Below, one piece after another: positions 33,495-41,878 of a DNA stretch of 64,000 nucleotides. The translations under genes and the position numbers were made by a program. Source of the DNA: Streptomyces fulvoviolaceus. GTDB lineage: Bacteria > Actinomycetota > Actinomycetes > Streptomycetales > Streptomycetaceae. The DNA lies in contig NZ_JOEY01000044.1 of the NCBI RefSeq assembly GCF_000718165.1, forward strand, positions 22,886 to 86,885. The letters run 5' to 3'. Numbering within the stretch: the first letter of the stretch is position 1; every line of letters starts with the position of its first letter. Below the pieces are notes generated by a model. The model did not search any database, was not told the origin of the DNA, and was given only the letters and a program-made list of their open reading frames with translations.

Positions 33495-35208
33495 CTAGAG
33501 ACTGAGCGGGAGTGAGTCCTGTTGCCAGGGCTCGTGCTCAGCCGAACGCCCCGAACGGTGTTGGGCGTTCTGGTCCCCCGCATACGCTCCGCGTCCGGCT
33601 TGCACGGATCGTGTCAGTGGTCCGGGAATACGGGGGCGGGTTCCCTCACGCCCAGCACCATCTGGTCCGGCCTGGGCGGTCCGATGCCCGACACCATCGC
33701 TCTGGTGGTGCCGGGGCGGTGCCGTCCTCCCCCAGTGCCTAAAGGGCCTGGGAGGTGCCCCCATCCGGATCGGATGTCCCTGGGCGCGCCGTCCGATCGC
33801 CACGGCGGCAGCGTCGTGGCGAGTCGTCTTACGTGATGTGCTGGTGAGGGGCTTCTGCCAGTGCTGGGCGCCCCACCTCGAGGTGTAGGCCGGGTCGACC
33901 GCAATGATCGTGAGGCCGGTCTGGTTGGCCATGGAGGTCAGCCGCGCGCGGAGCTTGCCCGTGGGCATGCCGGAAATCAACTGCCGGAACCGCTTCTTGC
34001 GGCCGTGCTTCTCGCGGGTCTTCTCCGCGGCGAAGTCAAGGTCCTCGACCGCAATGGCCTTCACCCCGCAGGCACGGGACCAGTCCAGCAGACGGTGAGG
34101 GCGTGGCGGACCTGGGCATCGCGATGCTGCGCACTGCCCGTGAGGTCGAAGAAGAACCGGCGCGGGTTGCCGGTCGGGTTGCCGTGGGCGTCGAGGCGGC
34201 GAGGTGGTCGGCGTTGGTGTCCACCCCGATCACACCGTCGGCCAGAGCCGCCTTGAGCGGGATGCTCCACGTCGGCGGGATCTGCCAGGAGGCGGTCAGG
34301 TACCACCGTCCGCGCTGTACGTCGTAGTGGATGCGGTAGGCGACGGCCCGGTTGGCGGCGACGCGATCGGCCCACTCGGTGCCGCCGTGGGCGAACCGCA
34401 CCAACCCGGCCAGCTCGTACCGGCCGTGCGGGGCGTTGGCGTACCCAGCGAGCGGGGCGGGCAATTTGATGCTCACCTCGCCGTCCTGGGTGACGCGGAT
34501 GGTCTCGTTGCCGAACCGCTTGCCGGACTCGCCGTCCGCGGCCAGAAACCAGCGTTCCGCTTCCCACCGCTGACGCCACCCGACCTCGGTCAGCCCCGCG
34601 GCCTCCAGGTTGTTCCGGGTACGGGCCAGCCGCTTCCCACCCCGCGCCACGTGCACGCGGCCCGCCTCGCGATCAGCGCGGGCTGCGTCGAGGCGGGCCT
34701 CCAAGACGTGCAGGCGGCGGGACTTGGCATGCCACTCCTGCTTCGTGCGGTAGCCACCCGGCGCCCGTTTGCTGCCCTGCTCTCCGACCGACTGGGACAG
34801 TCGGTGTGTGATGGTGCGCACTCCGGCCTCGAGCGACTGGATGTGGGCGAGCTGGCCACGGCGGGCGAGTGCCCACTGGTTGTGCGTGGCCTTCGTGATG
34901 CTTCCGGCCCAGCGTGCCGAAGAGTCCGCGGTGAGAGCGCGCTTGCGGGCAGCCCACGTGTCGGCGGAGTGCTCCAGCCCGTCCCGGCAACGCACGGCCA
35001 GGTCACGGGAAGCCAGCGAGCCCAGGTGCGCGCCGACCAGGCGCAGCACCTTCTCATCGGCAGGTGTGAGGCCCTTGAGGCGGGCGGACGGCCACTCCCG
35101 ACGGACCGAGCGCGACGAACGGCGCCGCCAGCTCCCGCACCCGGCCCACCCGTTCACCCCCGCCCAGCCGAAACCCCCATCACCCCACCCAACGACCATC
35201 ACGCTCAA
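33495..35208 (-). pseudogene. tnpB: TnpB-type transposon nuclease (IS200/IS605-IS607 group), decayed
   Basis: Three successive frames encode one TnpB. The first, from the 5' end, runs through SADTWAARKRALTADSSARW and KYRTK-like helices to the RuvC-I aspartate in GVIGVDTNADHLAA. Near 34200 the frame shifts to RLDAHGNPTGNPRRFFFDL, and near 34095 again to CGVKAIAVEDLDF (RuvC-II glutamate) and TSRKTTRHDAAAVAIGRRAQ (RuvC-III aspartate), ending with QQDSLPLSL at 33495, the normal family C-terminus. At least two single-base deletions therefore inactivate it. No tnpA is present. The exact 5' start is unclear. Confidence 0.82.
33726..33755. repeat. Imperfect hairpin inside the TnpB 3' region
   Basis: CCTCCCCCAG and CTGGGAGG can pair around a short spacer that reads TGCCTAAAGGGC. 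The element resembles the hairpin at 41700-41729 in stem and loop (TGCCTCAAGGGC), so it may be a small mobile or terminator-like repeat carried by the element. TnpB guide RNAs normally come from this 3' region. Confidence 0.4.
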
Positions 35209-35225
35209 CAGTCACGCATTCGACT

Positions 35226-35243
35226 AAGGAACTTCCGTTCCCT
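35226..35243. repeat. Hairpin at the left end of the TnpB element
   Basis: AAGGAACTTCCGTTCCCT forms a stem (GGAAC with GTTCC) with a four-base loop just upstream of the tnpB reading frame. Position and size fit a subterminal hairpin of an IS200/IS605-type element. The following 240 bp to 35483 hold no gene or clear signal. Confidence 0.35.
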
Positions 35244-35483
35244 ACCGCACCAAGCCCGGGGCCCGCACTATTGTCTGGCGGCCAGCCCGCCGACCGGGCC
35301 GCACCCATACCGGCTCGGACACTCCACGCTCGCCCCTGCGCGCTCAAACCCGTCACAACTCAGTGCTTGGCCAGCTGCCCTAACCCCTTTGTCCTGTGTC
35401 CGGGCATGCCGAGGTCACCTCATCCCTTCCTCGGACTTCCTGTTGGCCCCCCTCAGCCCCCCCGTCCCCTCCTGCCCGTCCCG

Positions 35484-36236
35484 CTACTCGCCGCCGTACG
35501 GCAGCGTCGTCCCCGGCAGGTTGTACTCGTCCCGTCTGCCGCACATCCCGAAGCCCCCCAGCCGGGTCGGCGCGGCCTCGTACGCGGTCGCCTCGCCGAG
35601 GTGGACCGGCTCGCCGTGCTCCAGCGCGTCCAACTGGGCGCCGGTGCGCTCGGCGGTGGCCAGCGCGCCGGCCCGCCACAGTTCGCGCCAGGCCGGCACC
35701 TTGGCGCGCACCAGCCGGGCGGCGGCGCGCTGGAACTCCAGATACGGGCCGTTGTCGCCGGCGACGAGGGCCTCGCGCAGGGCGAGGTAGCCCTCGACGG
35801 CGAGGTCCCTGCGGCGTTGCGCGGCCGTCGCCGTCTCCGGTCCGGTGCCGGGCGGGAGTGCCGCCGCGGCCGCGTACCTGTCGGGGTCGGCGAGCACCTC
35901 GGGCGGGAAGGTGAAGACGGCGTCCCCGGCCTCCGGCAGCCCGCTGTTCTGCATCAGCACGGTGATGCGCAGGTCGCCGCCCTGCACCATGCGGTGCACG
36001 GTGCCCGGCGTGAACCAGGCGACCGAGCCCGCCTCCAGGGGGATGTCCCGGTAGCCGTCGGGGCTCAGTGTCTGCACCGCGCCCCGGCCGCCGGTCACGA
36101 CGTACGCCTCCGTGCACACCAGGTGCAGATGCGGGCTGCCGCCGCACACGCCGTCGGCGGCCTCCCAGTCGTACGCGCTCAGATGGGACAGGCCGACCGC
36201 ACCGGGCAACGGATGCGGAAGGCTCGGCTTCACCAC
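35484..36236 (-). CDS. Cupin domain protein of a sugar-related operon
   Basis: A 250-residue protein. The first 100 residues form a cupin barrel with HLHLVCTEAYVVTGGRGAVQ (H-x-H-x5-E type) and FTPGTVHRMV as the second motif, so a metal site is likely. The C-terminal half is helical and ends in CGRRDEYNLPGTTLPYGGE. GTG 36236 overlaps the stop of the preceding PmoA-like gene by 7 bp. It is the last gene of a three-gene coupled operon with Gfo/Idh/MocA and PmoA-like proteins; likely a sugar isomerase or epimerase type cupin, but this is inferred. Confidence 0.82.
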   Translation of the reverse strand: MVKPSLPHPLPGAVGLSHLSAYDWEAADGVCGGSPHLHLVCTEAYVVTGGRGAVQTLSPDGYRDIPLEAGSVAWFTPGTVHRMVQGGDLRITVLMQNSGLPEAGDAVFTFPPEVLADPDRYAAAAALPPGTGPETATAAQRRRDLAVEGYLALREALVAGDNGPYLEFQRAAARLVRAKVPAWRELWRAGALATAERTGAQLDALEHGEPVHLGEATAYEAAPTRLGGFGMCGRRDEYNLPGTTLPYGGE

Positions 36237-37156
36237 TGCAGGCCCTTCAGGTACGAGCCGACACGCTCCCGGTCCCAGACGCCGTCAGCGACGACCAGTC
36301 GGTAGCGGTAGGCGAAGGACTCTCCCGGCGGCAGCTCGAACTCCTCGAAGAACGCCCAGGAGAACGCGACGGTCGGGAACGGTTCGGAGCGCACGAACCA
36401 GTGCGACTCGTGGATCGCGCTCTGCCCGTCGAGGTTCTCGGGCGCGTGGGCGAAGACGAGCGTGGAGTGGCCGTCGACGTCGTCGTGCTCGGTGGTGAAG
36501 GCGAGCCACGGGCTCTGGCTGCCCATCAGCTTGTCGGCGTCCGCGTCGGCGTCCGGGGCGAAGACGGCGCCGCCGGTGAAGTCGCGCGGGCCGCGCCACT
36601 GCAGGCCGGTGTACCCGGCCATCTCACGGCCCGCGGTGGTCGGCGAGCCGAAGGCCAGGGGCTCGTCGCGGAGGTTGGTGAGACTGATCGACCAGTCGAG
36701 CGCCCAGGCGCCGGCCTCCTCGTCGACCGAGTGCACGGCCAGCCCGCGCACCTCGCGCGCCCACTCCGCGCCGCCGTTCTCCACCCAGGTGAGCTCCTCG
36801 GTCAGGGCCACCCGGTCGTCCTCGACCGTCAGCTCGGGGAAGCCGTCGTGCCGCATCGAGCCGACGCGCTCCGGGATCGACAGGTAACCCTGGCCGTGCA
36901 CATAGCAGTTGCCGCCCCAGAAGTTCTGCCCGGACAGATGACTCGCCGTCATCTGCAGACCCTTGTGCCAGCGGTGGTCATTGGGCCGGTAGCCGGTGAC
37001 CGTGCGTCCGGCGAGCGTGCGCACCGGGTGCGCGTACGGCTTACGGGACTCGAAGGCCTCGGGGTCGGGGCGGTAGACGTAGCGGAGGATCTCCGTGCCG
37101 TTCGCCGCCGCGACCGCGATGTGCTCGCCGTGGACGTGACTGACTCGGATGCTCAT
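36230..37156 (-). CDS. PmoA-like / DUF6807 family protein
   Basis: A 308-residue cytoplasmic beta-rich protein beginning with VSHVHGEHIAVAAANGTEIL and containing YRPNDHRWHKGLQM, which matches the PmoA/DUF6807 family. This family has no proven activity, and despite the name is not part of methane monooxygenase; it is regularly encoded beside Gfo/Idh/MocA dehydrogenases in carbohydrate loci. Stop and start codons overlap with both neighbours (ATGA upstream), so three proteins are made from one transcript. A role in processing an oxidised sugar or glycoside is plausible. Confidence 0.85.
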   Translation of the reverse strand: MSIRVSHVHGEHIAVAAANGTEILRYVYRPDPEAFESRKPYAHPVRTLAGRTVTGYRPNDHRWHKGLQMTASHLSGQNFWGGNCYVHGQGYLSIPERVGSMRHDGFPELTVEDDRVALTEELTWVENGGAEWAREVRGLAVHSVDEEAGAWALDWSISLTNLRDEPLAFGSPTTAGREMAGYTGLQWRGPRDFTGGAVFAPDADADADKLMGSQSPWLAFTTEHDDVDGHSTLVFAHAPENLDGQSAIHESHWFVRSEPFPTVAFSWAFFEEFELPPGESFAYRYRLVVADGVWDRERVGSYLKGLQW

Positions 37157-38262
37157 GCGCGCTCCTTGGGGGCCCAGTGGGGGTGGTCTCCGTGCATGGC
37201 CGGGTAGAAGGGGTCGCCGGGGGCGATCTCGCCCGCGTGCACCGGGTGACCGGTGAACGCCGCCTTGTAGAGGGCGGCGGCGAACTCGAGGGTGGCGCGG
37301 GCCTCGGAACCGCTGTTCGGCGGCCTGACACCGTTGTCGTACGCATCGAGCAGAGCACCGAGCTGCGCCGTGTGCGAGCTGGGCACGTCCGCCGCGGGGG
37401 TGCGCCAGGCGGCGGCACGTTCGGAGTCGACGTGCGGGGCGGGGGTGTAGACCCAGTCCTCGTTACGGTGCCCGTACAGGTGGGTGAGTTCGACCGTCGC
37501 GTCGGCGCAGTCGATGCGGATGCGGCTCACCTCGTCCGGGGACAGCACGCTGTTGACGACGGTGGCGAGGGCGCCGTTCTCGAACCGTACGAGGGCCGTG
37601 GAGACGTCCTCGCTCTCGGTGTCGTGCACGAGCCGCGCGGCCATGGCCCTGATCTCCGTCCAGGGGCCGAGCAGGTCCAGCAGCAGGTCGTACTGGTGGA
37701 TCCCGTGCCCCATCGTCGGCCCGCCGCCCTCGGTGGACCACTTCCCACGCCACGGTACGGCGTAGTAGGCGGCGTCGCGGTGCCAGGTGGTCTGGCAGTG
37801 CGCGACCCGGGGGGCGCCCAGCTCGCCGCTCGCGATCAGCTCGCGGGCGTGCACCGCGCCGGAGCCGTAGCGGTGCTGGAAGACCACGGAGGCGTACGCC
37901 CCGGACGCCTCCTCCGCCGCCGCGATCTCGTCGTACTCGGCGAGCGACAGGGTCAGCGGCTTCTCGCACAGCACCCAGGCACCGGCCTTCAGCGCGGCGA
38001 CCGTCTGCCCCCGGTGCAGGGACGGCGGCGTGCCGATGAGGACGAGGTCGGGCCGTACGGCGTCCAGCATCTCGTCCATCGACGTGAACCCGGCAACCCC
38101 ATCGCCCGCGAGCTCCCGGAACGCGTCGAGCCGGCCCTCGTCCACATCGACGGCGGCGACCAGTTCCACCCGCTCCGAGTGGGCTCTGAGCGCGGGCAGG
38201 TGGCTGCCGCTGACGATGGCACCGGTGCCGACGACGGCGACGCGGCGGCGGGCTGGGGACAT
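37153..38262 (-). CDS. Gfo/Idh/MocA family oxidoreductase
   Basis: A 369-residue NAD(P)-dependent dehydrogenase. The N-terminal Rossmann motif is VAVVGTGAIVSGSHLPAL, followed by the conserved EKP in WVLCEKPLTLSLAEYD. The C-terminal half is the substrate domain, with GGGPTMGHGIHQYDLLLDLL supplying the catalytic H..D. Such enzymes oxidise or reduce sugars, inositols or their derivatives in the cytoplasm. ATG 38262 has GAGGAGG upstream. It is the first gene of the operon and a palindrome 42 bp upstream suggests LacI-type control. Confidence 0.93.
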   Translation of the reverse strand: MSPARRRVAVVGTGAIVSGSHLPALRAHSERVELVAAVDVDEGRLDAFRELAGDGVAGFTSMDEMLDAVRPDLVLIGTPPSLHRGQTVAALKAGAWVLCEKPLTLSLAEYDEIAAAEEASGAYASVVFQHRYGSGAVHARELIASGELGAPRVAHCQTTWHRDAAYYAVPWRGKWSTEGGGPTMGHGIHQYDLLLDLLGPWTEIRAMAARLVHDTESEDVSTALVRFENGALATVVNSVLSPDEVSRIRIDCADATVELTHLYGHRNEDWVYTPAPHVDSERAAAWRTPAADVPSSHTAQLGALLDAYDNGVRPPNSGSEARATLEFAAALYKAAFTGHPVHAGEIAPGDPFYPAMHGDHPHWAPKERA

Positions 38263-38303
38263 GCGGTCCTCCTCGGGCGTCCGACGAGGGACGCCGACGT
38301 GCA

Positions 38304-38315
38304 GAAAGCGCTTGC
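38304..38315. promoter_or_regulatory. LacI-type operator upstream of the sugar operon
   Basis: GAAAGCGCTTGC contains the perfect core AAGCGCTT with a central CpG, the hallmark of LacI-family binding sites. It sits between the Gfo/Idh/MocA start and the divergent region, so repression by a LacI protein encoded elsewhere is likely. Confidence 0.6.
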
Positions 38316-38393
38316 TTCTCACGGTCGACCCTAGATCCCCGTCGATCGCCCGAACAAGACCCCGCGCGGTGTTATTGACGAATACACGCAACT

Positions 38394-38441
38394 TGATTGC
38401 TTGACTCAAGTAACTCAAACATGATTGCCTAACTCAAGCAA
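38394..38441. repeat. Pair of 20-bp direct repeats with internal palindromes (MarR-type operators?)
   Basis: TGATTGCTTGACTCAAGTAA (38394-38413) and TGATTGCCTAACTCAAGCAA (38422-38441) agree at 17 of 20 positions and start 28 bp apart. The first includes the imperfect palindrome TTGCTTGA-C-TCAAGTAA; the second keeps TTGC/GCAA arms. They lie 58 bp before the micro-ORF that leads the PEP-synthase-like operon. Symmetry and A/T content suit a MarR-like dimeric regulator, none of which is encoded nearby. Confidence 0.55.
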
Positions 38442-38498
38442 AGGAACCTGTCGGGCGGCCTGGACCGCCCGCAACCGGACGCAGAGCGGAGTACGGCT

Positions 38499-38633
38499 GT
38501 GAGCGCCCTTGCGACCTGCTGCTTCATCGCCGCCGCCGCGGCCGGCCCCGCCGCCTTCACCGCCGCGTGGCGCGGATGGGGCCACCACCCGTCCTCGTCC
38601 GCATCGAGGCCGACGTCAGAGAAAGAGGAGTAG
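38499..38633 (+). CDS. 44-residue small protein ahead of the PEP-synthase-like gene
   Basis: GTG 38499 with GGAG 8 bp upstream opens a 44-residue frame ending at TAG 38631. The first 25 residues are Ala-rich and hydrophobic (ALATCCFIAAAAAGPAAFTA), followed by a polar tail with Ser repeats. The stop is 3 bp from the ATG of the next gene, and its last codons include that gene's ribosome site (AGAGGAG). It could be a small membrane protein or a leader that couples translation. I do not recognise a family. Confidence 0.45.
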   Translation: MSALATCCFIAAAAAGPAAFTAAWRGWGHHPSSSASRPTSEKEE

Positions 38634-38636
38634 ATC

Positions 38637-40724
38637 ATGGGATTTCCGGTGGCGAACCTCGCCGTGGTGCCGCTCGACACCGAGCGCGCGAAGGACCCCG
38701 CCGTCACGGGTGCGAAGGCCGCCAATCTGGCCCGCTCGGCCGTGGCGGCCCTGCCGGTGCTGCCGGGGTTCGTGCTGGTGCCCGCCGACCGGGCGCCCGG
38801 CGCGCCCGTCGGGGAGGAGGCGGTGCGCACCGCCTGGCAGGCACTCGACGGTGCCGGGCAGGCGCTCGTCGTACGGTCCTCCTCCGCCCATGAGGACACC
38901 GAGGACTCCTCCATGGCGGGGCGGTTCGACTCGGTGCTGGACGTGCGCGGGTGGGAGGGGTTCACCACGGCCGTGCAGACCGTGCTGGACTCCGCCCGGC
39001 GCGTGCAGCCCCTGCGGCCGCCCGCGGACGCGCCGCCGGACGACGGGATGGCGGTGCTGGTGCAGCCGATGATGCGCGCGGCCGTCGGGGGTGTGATGTT
39101 CACCGCGGACCCGGTGGCGGGGCGTACCGACCGGCTCCTGGTCAGCGTGGTGGGCGGCGGCCCGGACCAGCTGGTAGACGGCAGCACGCAGGGGGTGCGC
39201 TACCAACTGACCCGGTTCGCCCGGCTGGTGCGGACCGAGCCCGCCGAGCCTCCGGGGCAGCGGCTGCTCACGCACCGGCGGATCACCCGGCTGGTGGCGC
39301 TGGCCAAGAAGACCGAGCGGGTGTTCGGCGGGCCGCAGGACATGGAGTTCGGGTTCGACGCCGCCGGGAAGCTGTGGCTGTTCCAGGCGCGGCCCATCAC
39401 CGCGATGGCAGCCCGCCCCGCGCCCGGGGCCCGTCTGCTCGGGCCCGGCCCGGTCGCCGAGACCCTGCCCGGGGTGCTCCAGCCCCTGGAGGAGGATCTG
39501 TGGGTGACGCCCATGTCCCACGGGCTCACGCTCGCCCTGGACATCGCCGGGGCGGCTCCGCGCCGCACCCTGCGCAAGCGGCCGCTGGTCACCACCGTGG
39601 ACGGACGGGTCGCCGCGGATCTGCGGCTGCTGGGCGCCGTACCGTCCGCGCATCCGGTCCTGGACTTCATCAACCCGGCGCCGAGCGCACGGCGTGCGGG
39701 GGCTGCCTGGCGGGTCGGCAGGCTGCGGTCCGCGCTGCCGCTCCTCGCGGCCGACCTGATGGCGGACGTCGACCGCGCCCTCGCCGACATCCCCGAGCCC
39801 GGGCAGTTGCTCGGCGGTCAGTTGCTGGACGCCGTCTCGTGGGGCCGGGAGGTGCTGTCCTCCCTGCATGCCCAGGAGTCCCTGGCCGGTGCGCTGCTCG
39901 GCCCCGGGTCCGGGGCCACGGGTGCCGGCGAGGCGCTGGCCGCGCTGGCCGAGGGCCGCTCGCGGGGCATGAGCGAGGAGGCGCTGCTCGCCCGTCACCC
40001 GGTTCTCATGGCCCTGTTGCCGCCCACCCTGGGCGACCTCGCTCCGCTGCCGGGGCACACGGGCTGGACCGCACTGCCACGTGGCGTCGGTGCTCTTCCC
40101 GTGCGCGAGGGGCTGCGGCTGCGGATCCGCTGGGTGCACGAGATGCAGGCGCGGATGGTGCGTGAACTGGCCGGGCGGCTCGGTGCCGGCGAGTGCGCCC
40201 CGGGGCTGACCCGGCTGGCGCTGCTGCGCTGGGAGGAGCTGGTGACGGCGTCGGAGGACGGGGGTCTGCCGGCCGATCTGACCGAGCGGGAGCCCCGGTC
40301 CCTGGACGTCGGTCCGCTGCCCGCCGCCTTCCGGCTGGCCGACGGTCTGCCGGTGGCCGAACTCCCGCCGGGCGCACGGCACTCGGGCGACGGCCAGGGC
40401 GCGGGCGGCGGCTTCGGCACCGGGACTGCCTGGGACGGGCGCGGCGAACGTCCCGAGCACGCGGTCCTGGTGGTCCGCTCCCTCGACCCGGCCCTGGCCC
40501 CGGTCCTGCCGGGCCTTGCCGGACTGGTCGCCGAGACGGGCAGTGCGCTGTCCCATCTGGCGGTGCTGGCCCGCGAGTTCCGCGTGCCGACCGCGGTGGG
40601 CGTCCCCGGCGCGGTGGACCGCTTCCCCGACGGGACGCTCCTCACCGTGGACGGCGGCAGCGGCGCCGTGACCGTGCAGGACGCAGACGAAACCATCACT
40701 CACGCAGAGGAGCCGGCGGCATGA
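38637..40724 (+). CDS. PEP synthase-like protein (ATP-grasp and phosphohistidine domains)
   Basis: A 695-residue protein. The N-terminal part is the PPDK/PEP-synthase ATP-binding fold (AKAANLARS, VVRSSSAHEDTEDSSMAGRF, VQPMMRAAVGGVMFTADPV, QDMEFGFDAAGKLWLFQARP). A central helical region of about 300 residues is not recognisable. The C-terminus has the mobile phosphohistidine domain: GLVAETGSALSHLAVLAREF then RVPTAVG. The C-terminal PEP/pyruvate barrel of true PPDK or PEP synthase is absent, as in rifampin phosphotransferases, so it probably passes phosphate from ATP through His to an unknown acceptor bound by the middle domain. Coupled by ATGA to the following membrane protein. Confidence 0.85.
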   Translation: MGFPVANLAVVPLDTERAKDPAVTGAKAANLARSAVAALPVLPGFVLVPADRAPGAPVGEEAVRTAWQALDGAGQALVVRSSSAHEDTEDSSMAGRFDSVLDVRGWEGFTTAVQTVLDSARRVQPLRPPADAPPDDGMAVLVQPMMRAAVGGVMFTADPVAGRTDRLLVSVVGGGPDQLVDGSTQGVRYQLTRFARLVRTEPAEPPGQRLLTHRRITRLVALAKKTERVFGGPQDMEFGFDAAGKLWLFQARPITAMAARPAPGARLLGPGPVAETLPGVLQPLEEDLWVTPMSHGLTLALDIAGAAPRRTLRKRPLVTTVDGRVAADLRLLGAVPSAHPVLDFINPAPSARRAGAAWRVGRLRSALPLLAADLMADVDRALADIPEPGQLLGGQLLDAVSWGREVLSSLHAQESLAGALLGPGSGATGAGEALAALAEGRSRGMSEEALLARHPVLMALLPPTLGDLAPLPGHTGWTALPRGVGALPVREGLRLRIRWVHEMQARMVRELAGRLGAGECAPGLTRLALLRWEELVTASEDGGLPADLTEREPRSLDVGPLPAAFRLADGLPVAELPPGARHSGDGQGAGGGFGTGTAWDGRGERPEHAVLVVRSLDPALAPVLPGLAGLVAETGSALSHLAVLAREFRVPTAVGVPGAVDRFPDGTLLTVDGGSGAVTVQDADETITHAEEPAA

Positions 40725-41647
40725 AGAGTCTGAGGATCGTCGGTTACGCCTTCGGCGGGCTGTCCGCCGTCTACGCCGGCTACTACATGGTGCTCTATCT
40801 GACGCGCTGGGAGTGGCAGCGGGCCATGATGTCCGGGGTCCTGCTGCTGGTGGTCGAGATCTTCCTCGCCACCGTCGTGCTGCTGACCCGTTTCGCCCGC
40901 ATCGAGGAACGGCTGGAGCAGTCCGACGCCCGGGTGGAGGAGGTGCGGCAACGGCTGCAGCAGACCCGCGCGCCCCATCCGAACCGGTTCCGCTGGATGG
41001 ACTCGGCTCAGATGCAGGAACTGGACGGCACCCAGCACACGTTCGTGTTCGTGCCCGTCCTGATGGCGGCCGGGGCGGCCCTGTCCGGCATCGCGATGGT
41101 CATCCAGAAGCTGGCCGGCGCCACCGCCCGCCCGGGCGCGGAACGCCGGCTGGCCGGACGCCTGGCGGCCCTCACCGCCCCGCCGCTCGGCCCGCGGGTC
41201 GGCAGAACGCTGTTGGAGAGCCGCCCGGCCGTACCGCCCACCCGCGCCCGGCGCAAGCTGCTCGGCGTGGCCGCGGCGGCCGGTGGTCTGCTCCTGGTGC
41301 CGGTGCTGTGGACGGCGCTGGCCGACGCGACCCAGACCCGGGCCCAGGAGACGCCGGACGCGGCGAGCACGACCATGGTCTTCCGGGTCGAGACCAAGGG
41401 CGACGGCGGCGACACGGCCGTACAACTCGCCGCGCAGAACCTCTGGGAGACCTGCCGCCGCTCCACCGCCGCGCAGAACGACAACGCCTCGCTGAGCCGC
41501 CTGAACGACGGCGTCTACACCGGTGTGGTCCGGCCGGCCCTGCCCGAGCACGACGTGATGCGGCTGCGGGGCTGCATCGAGGACGCGAGCACCAATCGCA
41601 CCAGCGCGATCGTACTGGGCGAGGGGCAGGCGGGTTCCGTGCACTGA
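40721..41647 (+). CDS. Membrane protein of the PEP-synthase-like operon
   Basis: A 308-residue membrane protein. Helices are visible at about residues 7-25 (VGYAFGGLSAVYAGYYMVLY), 35-55 (MMSGVLLLVVEIFLATVVLL), 110-130 (FVFVPVLMAAGAALSGIAMV) and 175-195 (LLGVAAAAGGLLLVPVLWTA); a short coiled-coil-like stretch follows the second (RIEERLEQSDARVEEVRQRL). The C-terminal 110 residues are probably outside the membrane and hold a Cys pair. The ATG overlaps the previous stop by 4 bp, which ties the two proteins together functionally. No known family recognised. Confidence 0.85.
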   Translation: MKSLRIVGYAFGGLSAVYAGYYMVLYLTRWEWQRAMMSGVLLLVVEIFLATVVLLTRFARIEERLEQSDARVEEVRQRLQQTRAPHPNRFRWMDSAQMQELDGTQHTFVFVPVLMAAGAALSGIAMVIQKLAGATARPGAERRLAGRLAALTAPPLGPRVGRTLLESRPAVPPTRARRKLLGVAAAAGGLLLVPVLWTALADATQTRAQETPDAASTTMVFRVETKGDGGDTAVQLAAQNLWETCRRSTAAQNDNASLSRLNDGVYTGVVRPALPEHDVMRLRGCIEDASTNRTSAIVLGEGQAGSVH

Positions 41648-41699
41648 GTCCTGGGGCCTGACCGGCGGATCAGGCCCCAGGCACAGAGCGCGGCACGCA

Positions 41700-41729
41700 C
41701 TCCCCCACTGCCTCAAGGGCGTGGGGGAG
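41700..41729. terminator. Hairpin terminator
   Basis: CTCCCCCAC and GTGGGGGAG form a perfect 9-bp stem around TGCCTCAAGGGC, in which GCC/GGC can extend pairing. It stands between the PEP-synthase-like operon and the convergent response-regulator gene and can serve both. The surrounding 230 bp contain no gene. Confidence 0.75.
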
Positions 41730-41878
41730 ACTCCATTGTGCCGCCGCCCTCCTCCGCCTTGCAGCCGCACGCACCACGCCCCGCTCACCGGCGATGACGG
41801 GGCGCCCTTGATTCCCCGCGGCCTGATCCGCCGGACAGGACCTGGGCGACGGCGCTTCGGTGCTCGCGGGCCCCCGCC

